Part shown: positions 30,607 through 38,953 of the stretch, piece by piece
How the letters are laid out: each line of letters opens with the position of its first letter
Numbering within the stretch: position 1 is the first letter of the stretch
Assembly (NCBI GenBank): GCA_943704525.1
Contig: CALSCQ010001785.1
Location: forward strand, 1-38,953
From: Pigoraptor vietnamica
Taxonomy: Eukaryota; Opisthokonta; Filasterea
Reading direction: 5' to 3'
Length of the DNA stretch: 38,953 nt
Program-made: the position numbers and the translations under genes
The notes under the pieces: generated by a model
Told to the model about the DNA's origin: nothing
The model's database searches: none
Seen by the model: only the letters and a program-made list of their open reading frames with translations

Positions 30607-31038
30607 GCATGAAAAGTAGAGGAAAGGAGAAGAAAAAAAAAAAGAAATGAAAAAAAATGAAAAAAGCGTGCGCTGGGGACAGTGGTAGACTGTGTGCGGT
30701 GAATTCTTCTCGGATTGGAGGGAGTGTGCCACGCTGTGTAGTGCTGCTTGATTAGAACCCTGTGCTGCTATGATTTGTCGCATCGTTTCCATCTGGTGCT
30801 CAGTCCGTGTGTGTGGTCTGTTGTAGGTACACACGACCCATGCGCACATGCCTCGCGCCGCCAATTGAAAAAAAAAAAATGCAGCCGGAATATTCGGCAC
30901 GACCTGAAAGGAGCTCATGTATCGCTGGCACAGAGCCGTGATCGCCGATAAAATCCTTTACGCCACCACCGCGCAACCCCAAGCAATCGGCAACCCTACC
31001 CTAACACCGCTCATATTCAAACTAAAGTTTCACAATGT
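30607..31038. other. Convergent gap, DHX57 / DFGDF-motif gene
   Basis: The gap is 432 bases. A-rich tracts at 30634-30666 follow the DHX57 stop codon and another A-run lies at 30867-30880. These fit 3' untranslated sequence. No coding frame is supported. Confidence 0.55.
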
Positions 31039-34000
31039 TCACTGGGAGACCGACGCAGTGCGCAATGGCAAGAGTGTCGCGGCGTGCATAAAGCTCAGGT
31101 CCGGCAAGCGCCCGAGCAAGGCAAGCGCTGCCGGGCTCGTGGCCGACGTCGCAGAAGAGGGCGGCGGTGGCGGAGGGGCGCGCGTTGGGCGACTTGGGGC
31201 TCTTGTTCGCGAAGGGGTCGGCTGCGCAGAAGCAATAGGCGCGGCGGCTCCAGGGGTGCCTGGCACCGGCACCGGGGCGGGCGGGGGCGGGCGGGAGGGC
31301 GTCGTCGGCAGTTTTGCCGCGGTTGGTTCCGAAGGGGCACCAAAGAAGTCGAAGGCGTCGAGTGCGTCTGCCGCATTCGGCGGTGACGTCGCCTTGGCAA
31401 CCGGCGCGGTCGCTGCAACATTCACGCCCTGGATGGGCTGTGGGCTGCCCACAAAAGAGTCTGCACCGAAAACAGAGCACGAGTTGGCACCAAGATCACG
31501 GCCACACTGCACGACCAGTCAGAGAGCTCAAAACTGCCCTCCACTCACAGATGCCAACGAGGTCCGCAAGGGCACCAGAGGGCTGTGCGGCCGACACGGC
31601 GGGCGCAAACTGCGGCGGGGCGCTTGTGCCGCGCGACGCAGTGAGGACATCCGCCGCCGCCGCCTGAACAAGGGGGAACGCCGGGGCCGACGACGAGGCC
31701 TGTTGCGGCGCATGCAGTGGCAATTGAACGGGCGCCGCATGGAGGCCAAAGGGATCCGCGTCGACGGTGGCAGCATCAGGAGCGCCGCCGGACATCTGCG
31801 CAACAAGAAAGTCAGCCCACGAATCCCCCTCCAAGCACGCAAAGAAAAAAGAAGGGAAAAAAAGTAAATAAAAGTAGAAAAATAAGGAAAACGAAATGGT
31901 AACCAAGAGAAAGCACACACGCTCATTTTCTTCTCTGAGAAGGACAAAAAAAAAAAAAAAAAAAAAAAAAATTCTCCCCTTGCCTTGGCTCCCTGCACTC
32001 GCAAAAAGAAGAAAATCCCGAGGGACATTTAAACGTCCCCACTTGTCTGATTGGAATCAGCAACTCACCGCCGCAGTTGGCATAAGGGGAGCCGGAAGGC
32101 CGCCCTTTTGCGCCTCCAATTCCTGGAAAGAAGAAAAGAGCCGCGTCATGACGGGAAAACGAACACGAAAACGCCGCAACAAGCAGGGCGCGCAATAATC
32201 GCACAATGCAATAAGACCACGGGAAGGGGAGCGAAGCACGCACACGCCGACAGACCCATTCCATAGCCACACGAGATGCCCACCTTGAGACGCAAAGAGC
32301 CCACGAACGTCGCCTCTGCCGCCGAGCCATCCCAGGTGAACTTGGGCGGGAGAGTCGTCGAAAACGACTGCCAGTGCAGGTGGGGACTGGGAGAGGGGGT
32401 GTCACCATAATCAGGCCGAGGACACAACTATCTCGGGTTCGTTCGCCACACCGCCCGCAGAACCGCAGCACAGTCATGCGCTGCATTGCAACCTCCATTC
32501 AACACAACACGACAGCGCCCTGCCGCACGCGGCACAGCTCGAGTGCACACACAAACACACAGCGGATGCAGGAAGCTCACTGTTCGCTCTTGTTGAGGTC
32601 AGACAACGACCGCGACGCCACCGCAAGCGAGGACAATGTCCTCGGCCTCGCGGCGAAGAGTGTCTGGACGTGCTCGGCGAGCTTCTCGACATCCTGTGCA
32701 TTTGACTGAGCAGTCGCCGGTACCACCACTGGCGCCGCCTGTGGCGCGGGAGGCGTCGCGGGTCCGCGCAGGCCAAGCGGTTCGTTCTGCTAGGCCGCAC
32801 ACACGCACCCAGAGGATCACGTGAGCAGGCCGAAGGATGCAGGGCGTCCTTATCGTTCTAGCGCCACAAAATCACCTTGCACATCGAGTGCTCACCATGC
32901 CACGCGAACAAACCGCACATTCAGACGCACACAATGGCAAACTCACGCACCTTAGCAAACGCAGAAAACTCGTCGAAATCGGCGTCTTCATCGTAGGACC
33001 CAAACTCCCCAAATTCCGACACACGCCGCGCATTGGCGGGAGAAGCTGCCAGCGCGGGCGCGGGCGGCGCAGGGAGGGTGCCAACAGGCGCCGCCGGTGC
33101 CGGTGCCGGTGCCGCTTCCCTCGACTCCGCGTGTCCAGACAGGCTGCCGAGATTGAGGCTGGCCGCGTGGTCGTCGCTAAACGACGAGAAGTCGCCAAAG
33201 TCCGCGTCGCCGTCGCCATCGAGGTCGTCGTCTGCGGGTGGCGGCACACGAGTGCCAGAGCCACTCGGAGCGACAGTGCTCGTGGCCGAGGGGCCGGGAG
33301 CGAAGAGGGTGGGTGCGATTACGACCGGCGCTGCGAGGGGAGCGGCGAGGCCAAGCGACCCGGAGGCGTCAAGGGAAGCGAGGTCGCCATCGTCGCTCGC
33401 GCCAAACGAACCCAGCGAATCCGCCGACGACAGACGCTGCACGGCACCGGCGTGTGCGCCTATTGCGGAATTGCGCTGCAGTGACGCGGGGATGGCGGTC
33501 TGGGCAGACAGTTGCGCCACAGGGGGAAGCGGCTGAGCGGGACGAGAGGTGGGCGCGGTGGCCGACCGCGGCGCAAAGTCTGCGAAAGGGTCCGCGAAGG
33601 ACGGCTGCTGTTGCGAGGGCGGTGGTACGGACAGCCCCGGAATGGGAGCGCTCTGCCAAAACAAGGAGAGAACGGACGCTCGGAATCAGCCACCATGTCC
33701 GCACAAATACAACACGCGGAGGACGCAGCAGGCACACACACACATACAGAGTCACCTATGCAGACACACAGTCCCACACGCAAAGACACACACACTCACA
33801 TACAGAGTCACCCACGCAGACAGACAGTCCCACACACAAAGACACACACACACACAGAATCACCCACGCAGAGACACAGCCCCACACGCAAACACACACA
33901 CACACACACACACACAGATACACAGAGACACAGACATATAGTCACACAGACACAGATGCATACGGCAGACTGCACAGGCATACACATTATACAATAAACA

Positions 34001-34046
34001 CTACCGTTTCGCTGCCGCCTGACGCAAAGTCGCCGAAGTCGTCGTC
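31039..34046 (-). CDS. Putative clathrin/AP accessory protein, synergin/aftiphilin-like (5' end unresolved)
   Basis: Seven exons join in phase: 34046-34005, 33652-32951, 32786-32581, 32386-32284, 32122-32069, 31795-31549 and 31460-31039 (stop). They code for 591 residues. The protein is Pro/Ala/Ser-rich and studded with acidic-phenylalanine motifs: DDDFGDF, FADPFADF, DADFGDFSSF, VSEFGEFG, DADFDEFSAF, DADPFGL and DAFDFFG. Such motifs bind adaptor ear domains and clathrin in aftiphilin, gamma-synergin and epsin-like proteins. Away from them are more ordered segments: NAQDVEKLAEHVQTLF, HWQSFSTTLPPKFTWDGSA and, near the C-terminus, LLGRLPDLSFMHA. I infer a trafficking accessory role but not a named ortholog. 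The start codon is missing: the first mapped exon begins in phase 0. One candidate first exon is 34559-34389, which ends in a strong gtgagt donor in the right phase, but its sequence has no recognisable homology. Confidence 0.6.
31940..31971. repeat. Poly-A/T tract inside an intron
   Basis: A run of about 25 A on the plus strand lies within the 31796-32068 intron of the minus-strand gene, where it is a poly-T tract. It is surrounded by more A-rich sequence at 31840-31910. Confidence 0.9.
33735..33930. repeat. CA-rich minisatellite, about 54-base unit
   Basis: Three diverged copies start at about 33746, 33802 and 33854. The unit reads acagagtcacc..gcagac..cagtcccacacgcaaagacacacac. The array lies in the 352-base intron 33653-34004 and runs into plain CA repeats. 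Confidence 0.85.
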
Positions 34047-34725
34047 CTGGCAATTTGCAGCGTTATAAGACACCCCCACTCACACTCACGATTGCCACCC
34101 ACTCGCTCCAATGTGCCACATCACTTGCGCGCGCGAGTGTATGTGTGTGTGCGTGTGTGTGGGACGCACAGACATCAACGGATGGACACAATTATGCCCA
34201 CCATCGCTTTGAAACGTCACTAACTGCGCGGGATCTTGCCTTCCCCTCCGTCAACCAACACGAACCATGTCGCCGTGAACGAATTCAATGCCACGCGACA
34301 GAGAAGGGGGCCTATGCTCTCGTTTCGCATCGGCGCGCTTGATGTTCCAGTCCGTGTGTTCATGACCCGCGGGGGTGACATGACTCACGTGATTTGTGAA
34401 ACGCGTTATCAACCCAGACACAGTTCCCTCTTCTCCGTTTCCGTTTCTCCTCCACGGCTGTCTCTGCCCCTGCGTGCATGGCCGCTTCTCTTTCATCGAG
34501 GGTTTCTGCAGCAACCTCGCAGTGAACTCTGCGTCGGCAAATCGCGCGAACGACTTCATTCGTGCGCACTCTTTTACGTTCACTCGACCTCTGTTGGCCA
34601 CGTTCGGTTCAAACCAGAAAGAGCATGGCGTGAGGTGACGTCGCCTGGCGCTTGTGTGCGCCTTCTCTGCGATCCGCCCCTTCTTTTTGGTGCTCCAAAC
34701 TCCGTCGTCGGATCAGTCGGCGAAA
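34047..34725. promoter_or_regulatory. Divergent region, DFGDF-motif gene / WDR41
   Basis: It holds the WDR41 promoter on the plus side and, on the minus side, the unmapped 5' part of the DFGDF-motif gene (candidate exon 34559-34389). A short GT-rich stretch lies at 34138-34162. No TATA box or other conserved gene is seen. Confidence 0.45.
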
Positions 34726-37700
34726 ATGTTGCGCACCGTGCGGAAGGTGTTTGGCATCGAGGATGAGGGGCGGGGCATGCAGGTGCGTCTCGTGAGCCAA
34801 CAGAAGAGCGCACAGACATTTCCCTTGCCATCTCTAGCCCTCTCCTGCAGCATTGCGCACACGAAGGAGTGCGGAGCACGTTGCACGCGACGTCGCTAAC
34901 GGGGTTGACCCCGCCGTCTGGCGATGTGCAGGGCACGGACCCCCGCCCCCAGCCGGACGCCGAGCACGAGGGCGGCCTCAACCAGTTCACCGAGGTGCAG
35001 TTCCTTCTCGGCCACACGGATATTGTGCGCATTCTCGTCGCCGTGGACGAGTCGCGCTTTGCCTCTGGCTCCGACGACGGCAGCGCGCGCGTGTGGAGCA
35101 GCGTCACGGGCCGGTGCATCCACGTGCTCCAGGGACACGCCCTGCCCATCACGTCGATGGTCGTGCTCGGCGGAAGGGGCCGCGGCCGAACCGTCTCCGG
35201 CAACACGCTCCTTCCCCAACCATCTCAGCCGCAGCCGCAGCCGCAGGCAACGTCAGGCTCGCCACCCCCGCCTGCGTCCGCGCTGTCGGCTGCCGCGGGC
35301 TCCATTGCGGCGTCCGAGTGCATTCTCGTCACGGCGGGGTCTGACAAGCTCATATGCGTATCCGCCCTGAGAGGCAGCGCTAATGTGCTCCGTGTGCTGG
35401 GTTCCGTGTGGTCCGTATCGACGTCCGTGGGCGGGTTGCCGCAGTGGTGCGAGCGTGCGCCGTCGCGTGGGCTTGTCTGTGCGAGTGTCTGTCCTTGACC
35501 GGAAATGCGCCGCAGCTTTGGAACATTGAGCGCGGCGAGAAATTGCGAGTGCTTACTGAGCATGCTGGGAGCGTCAAGGTACATGTTTAGCCGAATATGA
35601 AACTTTGCGCGCCGATTTTTGTGATGGGCTGCGCGGATTGAAGGGGGTGTTTCGTGGGAACTCTGATTTAGTATGGCGCCAATCCCCCTTGTCGACTAAT
35701 GAGGGACGTTGAGACTGCGTGAATGCGACGCGCGGATGTGCGTTTGCGGGACTTGTCTATTGAGTTTTACGTGGCCGAATTTTTTTTGGGTTGGGACGTA
35801 CATGGGGTGTTTTGTGGGGGTGGGCCGTTTTTTATGGCGCCGTTCGCCCTTCATGTGTGTGGTGCGACGTGTGACTTGTCTATTGAGTTTTACGTGGCCG
35901 AATTTTTTTTGGGTTGGGAGTTTTGTGGGGGTGGCCGTCTTTAAGGCGCCGTTCGCCCTTCATATTCGCGCGATGTGTGTGGTGGGACACCCGTGACTTG
36001 TCTTTTGATTTTTGCGTGCTAGATTTTTGCCTTTGGCTGCGCCAGAGCGCTCGTGCATTGTCAAATTACGTGGGGTATTTTGCGGGGTGGGCGGTTTTCA
36101 TATGGCGCCGTTCACCATTGTATCGTGTCTGTGTGCCGTGGTAAACAAACTTGGTATTGAGTTCAGCCGTGACGGACAGCTGTTGTTGCAGTCAACGGCC
36201 GCATAACGCGACCCGAGTGCGATTATTGACTAACGCGAGACTAAATGGCTTCCTCCCCCTCCTAGCGCCTGTGCCTTGTGTCCGAAGGCCTCTTTTGTTC
36301 TGGCGGGAAGGACCTGTGCCTGTGGTCGTCGCGGGGCGCCCTCCTCAGCAAGTGCAGCCCGCCTGGTGATGACTGTGAGTACGGCTGCATCCGCACGCAT
36401 GCAGTATCGAGTACTTGCATTTCGCGTTTAGCTGCGATGTTCGTGTGCCGTATTAGTGTATCGGAAAGCCTGAAGCTCCGTGCAAGTGTGTTTCGCGGTG
36501 TCATCCGATTTGTATGGTGCCGTTTGCGTACGCGAGCCATGGATTGTCTATGGACATTTGCGCATGGAATTTTATGTGATTGGGTCGAGCGCATAATACG
36601 TGGGGTGTCTCGTGGGGCCATACATATGAGCGGTGTGATGAGGGGCTGCATGGACAGTCTATGGACATTTGCGCATGGGATTGGGTCGAGCGAATAATAA
36701 TAGTGGGGTGGTCCGTAATCCACGTATCAGTTTAGCGCGTAGACTGACCAGCGCACGCTATTTGTCTCCGGGGTGTGCCCGGGTTGTGTTGCGCCTATTG
36801 TCATAGTTCCAAAACCACCTTCGGCCGAATAATGCCCCCCCAAAACCCCAAACCGGTCCCCCGCATTCCCAACCGCAGTGGACATCCAGTGCCTCCTTGT
36901 GCTCCCCCAAGACCGCATAGTTACGGGGTCCAATTCGTCCGACATTGGTACGTTGGGTCTCCACTGCACTCGTCGCAGTATGGTGCTGGGTCGCGTCGCC
37001 GGCACTCTCCCTTCTCGCACGCTGGAGTGGATGGATGCGCGACTATGATGCAGCTGACAATATGAACCTTCTGCCCTCGTTGTCCAATCGACCAGCCGTC
37101 TACTCGGCCGTGCGCAGCCTAGACGCCGGGCTCGCGTTCCACAAGACGCTGTCGGCGCACCGCGAGTCCGTTCGAACACTCGCCGCGGTGTCAGGTGGGT
37201 GTGTCGCGTCGTTGACAACTTGCACTGACGCATGCTTTGCTTTGTATTCGCTGACTGTTGGCCTCTGACTTTTGCGCTGCAGACACGATGTTCGCGTCCG
37301 GGTCGCTCGACGGCACCATTGTCCTTTGGTCGTGCGCCGCCCTCGTCCCTCTCAGCACGATCCCCGTGCAGGGGACGCAGCGCCCACCGCGCGTCGTGCC
37401 GGACACACCGCCGGCCTCCGACAAGCCGCAGCCGAAGGCGTACACGAGCGCCGTTCAGTTCATCATGACGCACGCGCAGGTGTGTGTGCGCGCGTGTGTG
37501 TGCTTGGGGGGATGTGGGCGAAGACCGGCTCCATAATCGACTGTGCAGTTTGGCGACCGACTAATGGCTTGCGTGTGCTCTTCCGCAGCGGTACCTTTTC
37601 GCCGCGATCGGTAGCAACTTTGCGGTCTATGACATTCAGCTCGGTATGTGCGCGTGTGTGCATGTTTTTTTGCACCTTATTTTCTCATTCTTCTCCCTTT

Positions 37701-38715
37701 CGAGCTTCTCTCTGAGAAACGTGCGCCGTGTCACATTGCGTTGCAGGCGATTGGGTCGTGCGCAGTGCCCAGGCACACCGACACCAGGTCCTCGGCATGG
37801 CGCTTGTGCTCAACGGGTGCGTGAGTTTTGCTCATGTTGAGAATCGTTCGTTTTGTTAGGTCTTGTGCCGGCGTTCGACCGCATGTTGACTGGTAGCAAC
37901 CCCTGTCGCGCAGCACCCGCCTTGTCACGTGCTCGGCCGATTGGACGTTGCGGCTGTGGGGCCCAGAGGGCTCTGCTGACTATTCGAAGGCGGCGGGTGA
38001 GTATTCTGTGCACTGTGCGGAGCCAATCTCTGTTGGGGAGGGGTTTGTGGGTTATCAATGTGGTAGGGGGGATCTCTCCAAGATTGCCAACTTGTCCCTT
38101 TGACTCAGCGCATGAGGTGACTCCGTGGGGTGGGGCGCACGCAGATCCCTACGCGTTTGGCTTTCCCTCTCCGTCCGTGGCCGCGGGATTCGCTATGGCG
38201 GCGGGACCCTTTGCCCCGTCCACGCCCCCTCGCGACGCAATGGCCATGGACGTGGCCGGCGGCGTGCCCAGCAGCGTGCGCCCGTTTGTTGGCACGCACC
38301 CGTCGAGCGTGCAGGAGGCCCCGCTACCACCCTTCCCCGGTGGAGGGGCGGGCGGAACGGGGCCGTCGCGCCCTGTGTGCCACGGCGAGATGCTGGCGCA
38401 CGCAGACGTCGTCAACGCCGTGCTGCCGGTCGGCGACGGCGCGTTTGTTTCGTGCGGCTCGGACGGAGCGGTCGTCCTTTGGAAGGTGCGTGTGCGCTGT
38501 TGTTCTGGGGAAAGGGGGGGAGGGGTCGTCTGTGTTTTGTGCGTGTGTGGGCGAGGTTTGTTCGCCTGTGGCATTGATGACGGCGCCTCTTGCGGGTCTC
38601 GCAGGACGGCCTCGCCGAAGCCCGCAAACGCGCAGAGCTCGTGCGCATGGTGCACGGTATCATTGCGGCCAGCACGCGCCCGCTCGACAACTCGGCCCCT
38701 CCGACGAAGCCCTGA
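34726..38715 (+). CDS. WDR41: WDR41-like WD40-repeat protein
   Basis: Eleven exons: 34726-34782, 34932-35357, 35516-35578, 36266-36374, 37054-37194, 37283-37479, 37589-37643, 37747-37816, 37914-37996, 38145-38485 and 38605-38715. They close in phase to 550 residues (human WDR41 is 459). The start MLRTVRKVFG and the first repeats (FTEVQFLLGHTDIVRILV, then ASGSDDGSARVW) match WDR41. So do LFCSGGKDLCLW, FASGSLDGTIVLW, YLFAAIGSNFAVYDIQL, LVTCSADWTLRLW, and a final SCGSDGAVVLWKDGLAEARKRAEL followed by a C-terminal helix. WDR41 forms a beta-propeller. In animals it joins C9orf72 and SMCR8 in a complex at lysosomes linked to autophagy and Rab/Arf regulation. The extra length is low-complexity Pro/Gln and Pro/Gly inserts in exons 2 and 10. 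Introns 3 and 4 (687 and 679 bases) are the longest in the window and are full of repeats. Confidence 0.88.
35750..36118 (+). repeat. About 122-base tandem repeat in WDR41 intron 3
   Basis: Three copies begin with gacttgtctattgag-like sequence at 35750, 35873 and 35995. Each runs through acgtggccgaattttttttgg, a G-rich stretch and a tatggcgccgttcgccc end. Copies 1 and 2 are close and copy 3 is diverged. A partial relative at about 35641-35690 keeps the G-rich and tatggcgcc parts. Confidence 0.85.
36538..36710 (+). repeat. Direct repeat in WDR41 intron 4
   Basis: Two copies of a unit of about 62-69 bases occur at 36538-36606 and 36649-36710. Each starts catgga, continues tctatggacatttgcgcatgg, and ends gattgggtcgagcg...tggggtg. 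The first copy has an 11-base insertion. The tggggtg and tatggtgccgtt pieces (36513-36524) resemble the intron 3 repeat. Confidence 0.8.
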
Positions 38716-38805
38716 GCACTCTCTCACATTGATAAAGTCTGGTGGACCGGCTGTCTGTGATATTGAGAGCCCGCCCACTGCGCGCACATACATGCACACA
38801 CGCAC

Positions 38806-38808
<3 letters not shown>

Positions 38809-38848
<40 letters not shown>
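38809..38848. repeat. GA microsatellite
   Basis: A run of about 40 bases of (GA)n. It is the reverse complement of the CT runs at the left end of the window and adjoins hairpin element copy C in the same relative order. Confidence 0.95.
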
Positions 38849-38851
<3 letters not shown>

Positions 38852-38895
38852 CAGTTCAGTAGGCAGTCATAGGAGTTGAACTCCCATCGACGCTC
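38847..38895 (-). repeat. CT-flanked hairpin element, copy C (inverted)
   Basis: Read on the minus strand this copy shows GCGTCGATG, a perfect 13-base hairpin GGAGTT-C-AACTCC (38884-38872), TATGACTGCC, a spacer, then ACTGAGGTCTCT into CT repeats. The flanks match copies A and B at the other end of the window. The stem sequence is different but fully paired. Confidence 0.65.
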
Positions 38896-38953
38896 TCATT
38901 ACCATCCCTACCAACACCTTCGGCTCCATCCGAGGCCGCCAGAGGCGCCCCCA

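Larger units (their letters stand above)
38716..38953. other. WDR41 3' flank
   Basis: This stretch contains the 3' end of WDR41, a GA microsatellite and one inverted hairpin element. No further gene is supported before the window ends. Confidence 0.6.

Noticed and set aside
28555-30918. 787-codon minus-strand frame
   Set aside because: Antisense to the DHX57 helicase core, which has all its motifs on the plus strand.
33735-33930. Spaced repeats that could suggest a CRISPR array
   Set aside because: The copies are diverged, CA-rich and without unique spacers, and they lie in a eukaryotic intron.

Overview
The window is nuclear DNA from a GC-rich eukaryote, most likely a protist or alga. Genes carry short introns (about 65-690 bases). 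Every junction I could resolve is GT...AG, and many donors read gtgcgt or gtgagt. No organelle, virus, transposase, tRNA, rRNA or CRISPR signal was seen. The lineage cannot be fixed from the window. All nine genes are ancient eukaryotic families.

Layout: (1) 1-360, poly-G and CT/CA microsatellites with two copies of a small hairpin-bearing element; (2) YOS1/IER3IP1-like ER-Golgi membrane protein, + strand, 389-866; (3) APE2/APN2 base-excision and PCNA-linked nuclease, - strand, 982-2971; (4) MRG15/EAF3 chromodomain protein, + strand, 3849-5788; (5) VPS13B/COH1 lipid-transfer protein of 3856 residues in one uninterrupted frame, - strand, 6035-17605; (6) ribosomal protein eS1 (RPS3A), + strand, 18295-19602; (7) C-terminal-motor kinesin-14 with a KCBP-like neck and tail, - strand, 19804-24965; (8) DHX57/YLR419w-type DEAH-box helicase, + strand, 25399-30606; (9) a clathrin/AP-1 accessory-like protein with DFGDF motifs, - strand, 31039 to at least 34046; (10) WDR41 ortholog, + strand, 34726-38715; (11) 38716-38953, a GA microsatellite and an inverted copy of the hairpin element.

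The nine genes alternate strand without exception (+ - + - + - + - +), so every neighbouring pair is convergent or divergent. Convergent gaps are short (about 115-430 bases) and divergent ones are 433-877 bases. The genes do not form a pathway. They are housekeeping functions: membrane traffic (YOS1, VPS13B, the synergin-like protein, WDR41), DNA repair and chromatin (APE2, MRG15), translation and RNA (eS1, DHX57) and microtubules (kinesin-14).

Exon models were built by hand from frame continuity, splice consensus and family motifs. All complete models close with consistent phases. The first exon of the synergin-like gene is unresolved.

The most interesting non-gene signals are three. One is the CT-flanked element whose central palindrome changes sequence but stays palindromic in three copies. 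The second is intron-internal duplication that copies 5' splice sites. The third is a set of stop-free, length-3n introns that interrupt key motifs, including the kinesin P-loop.
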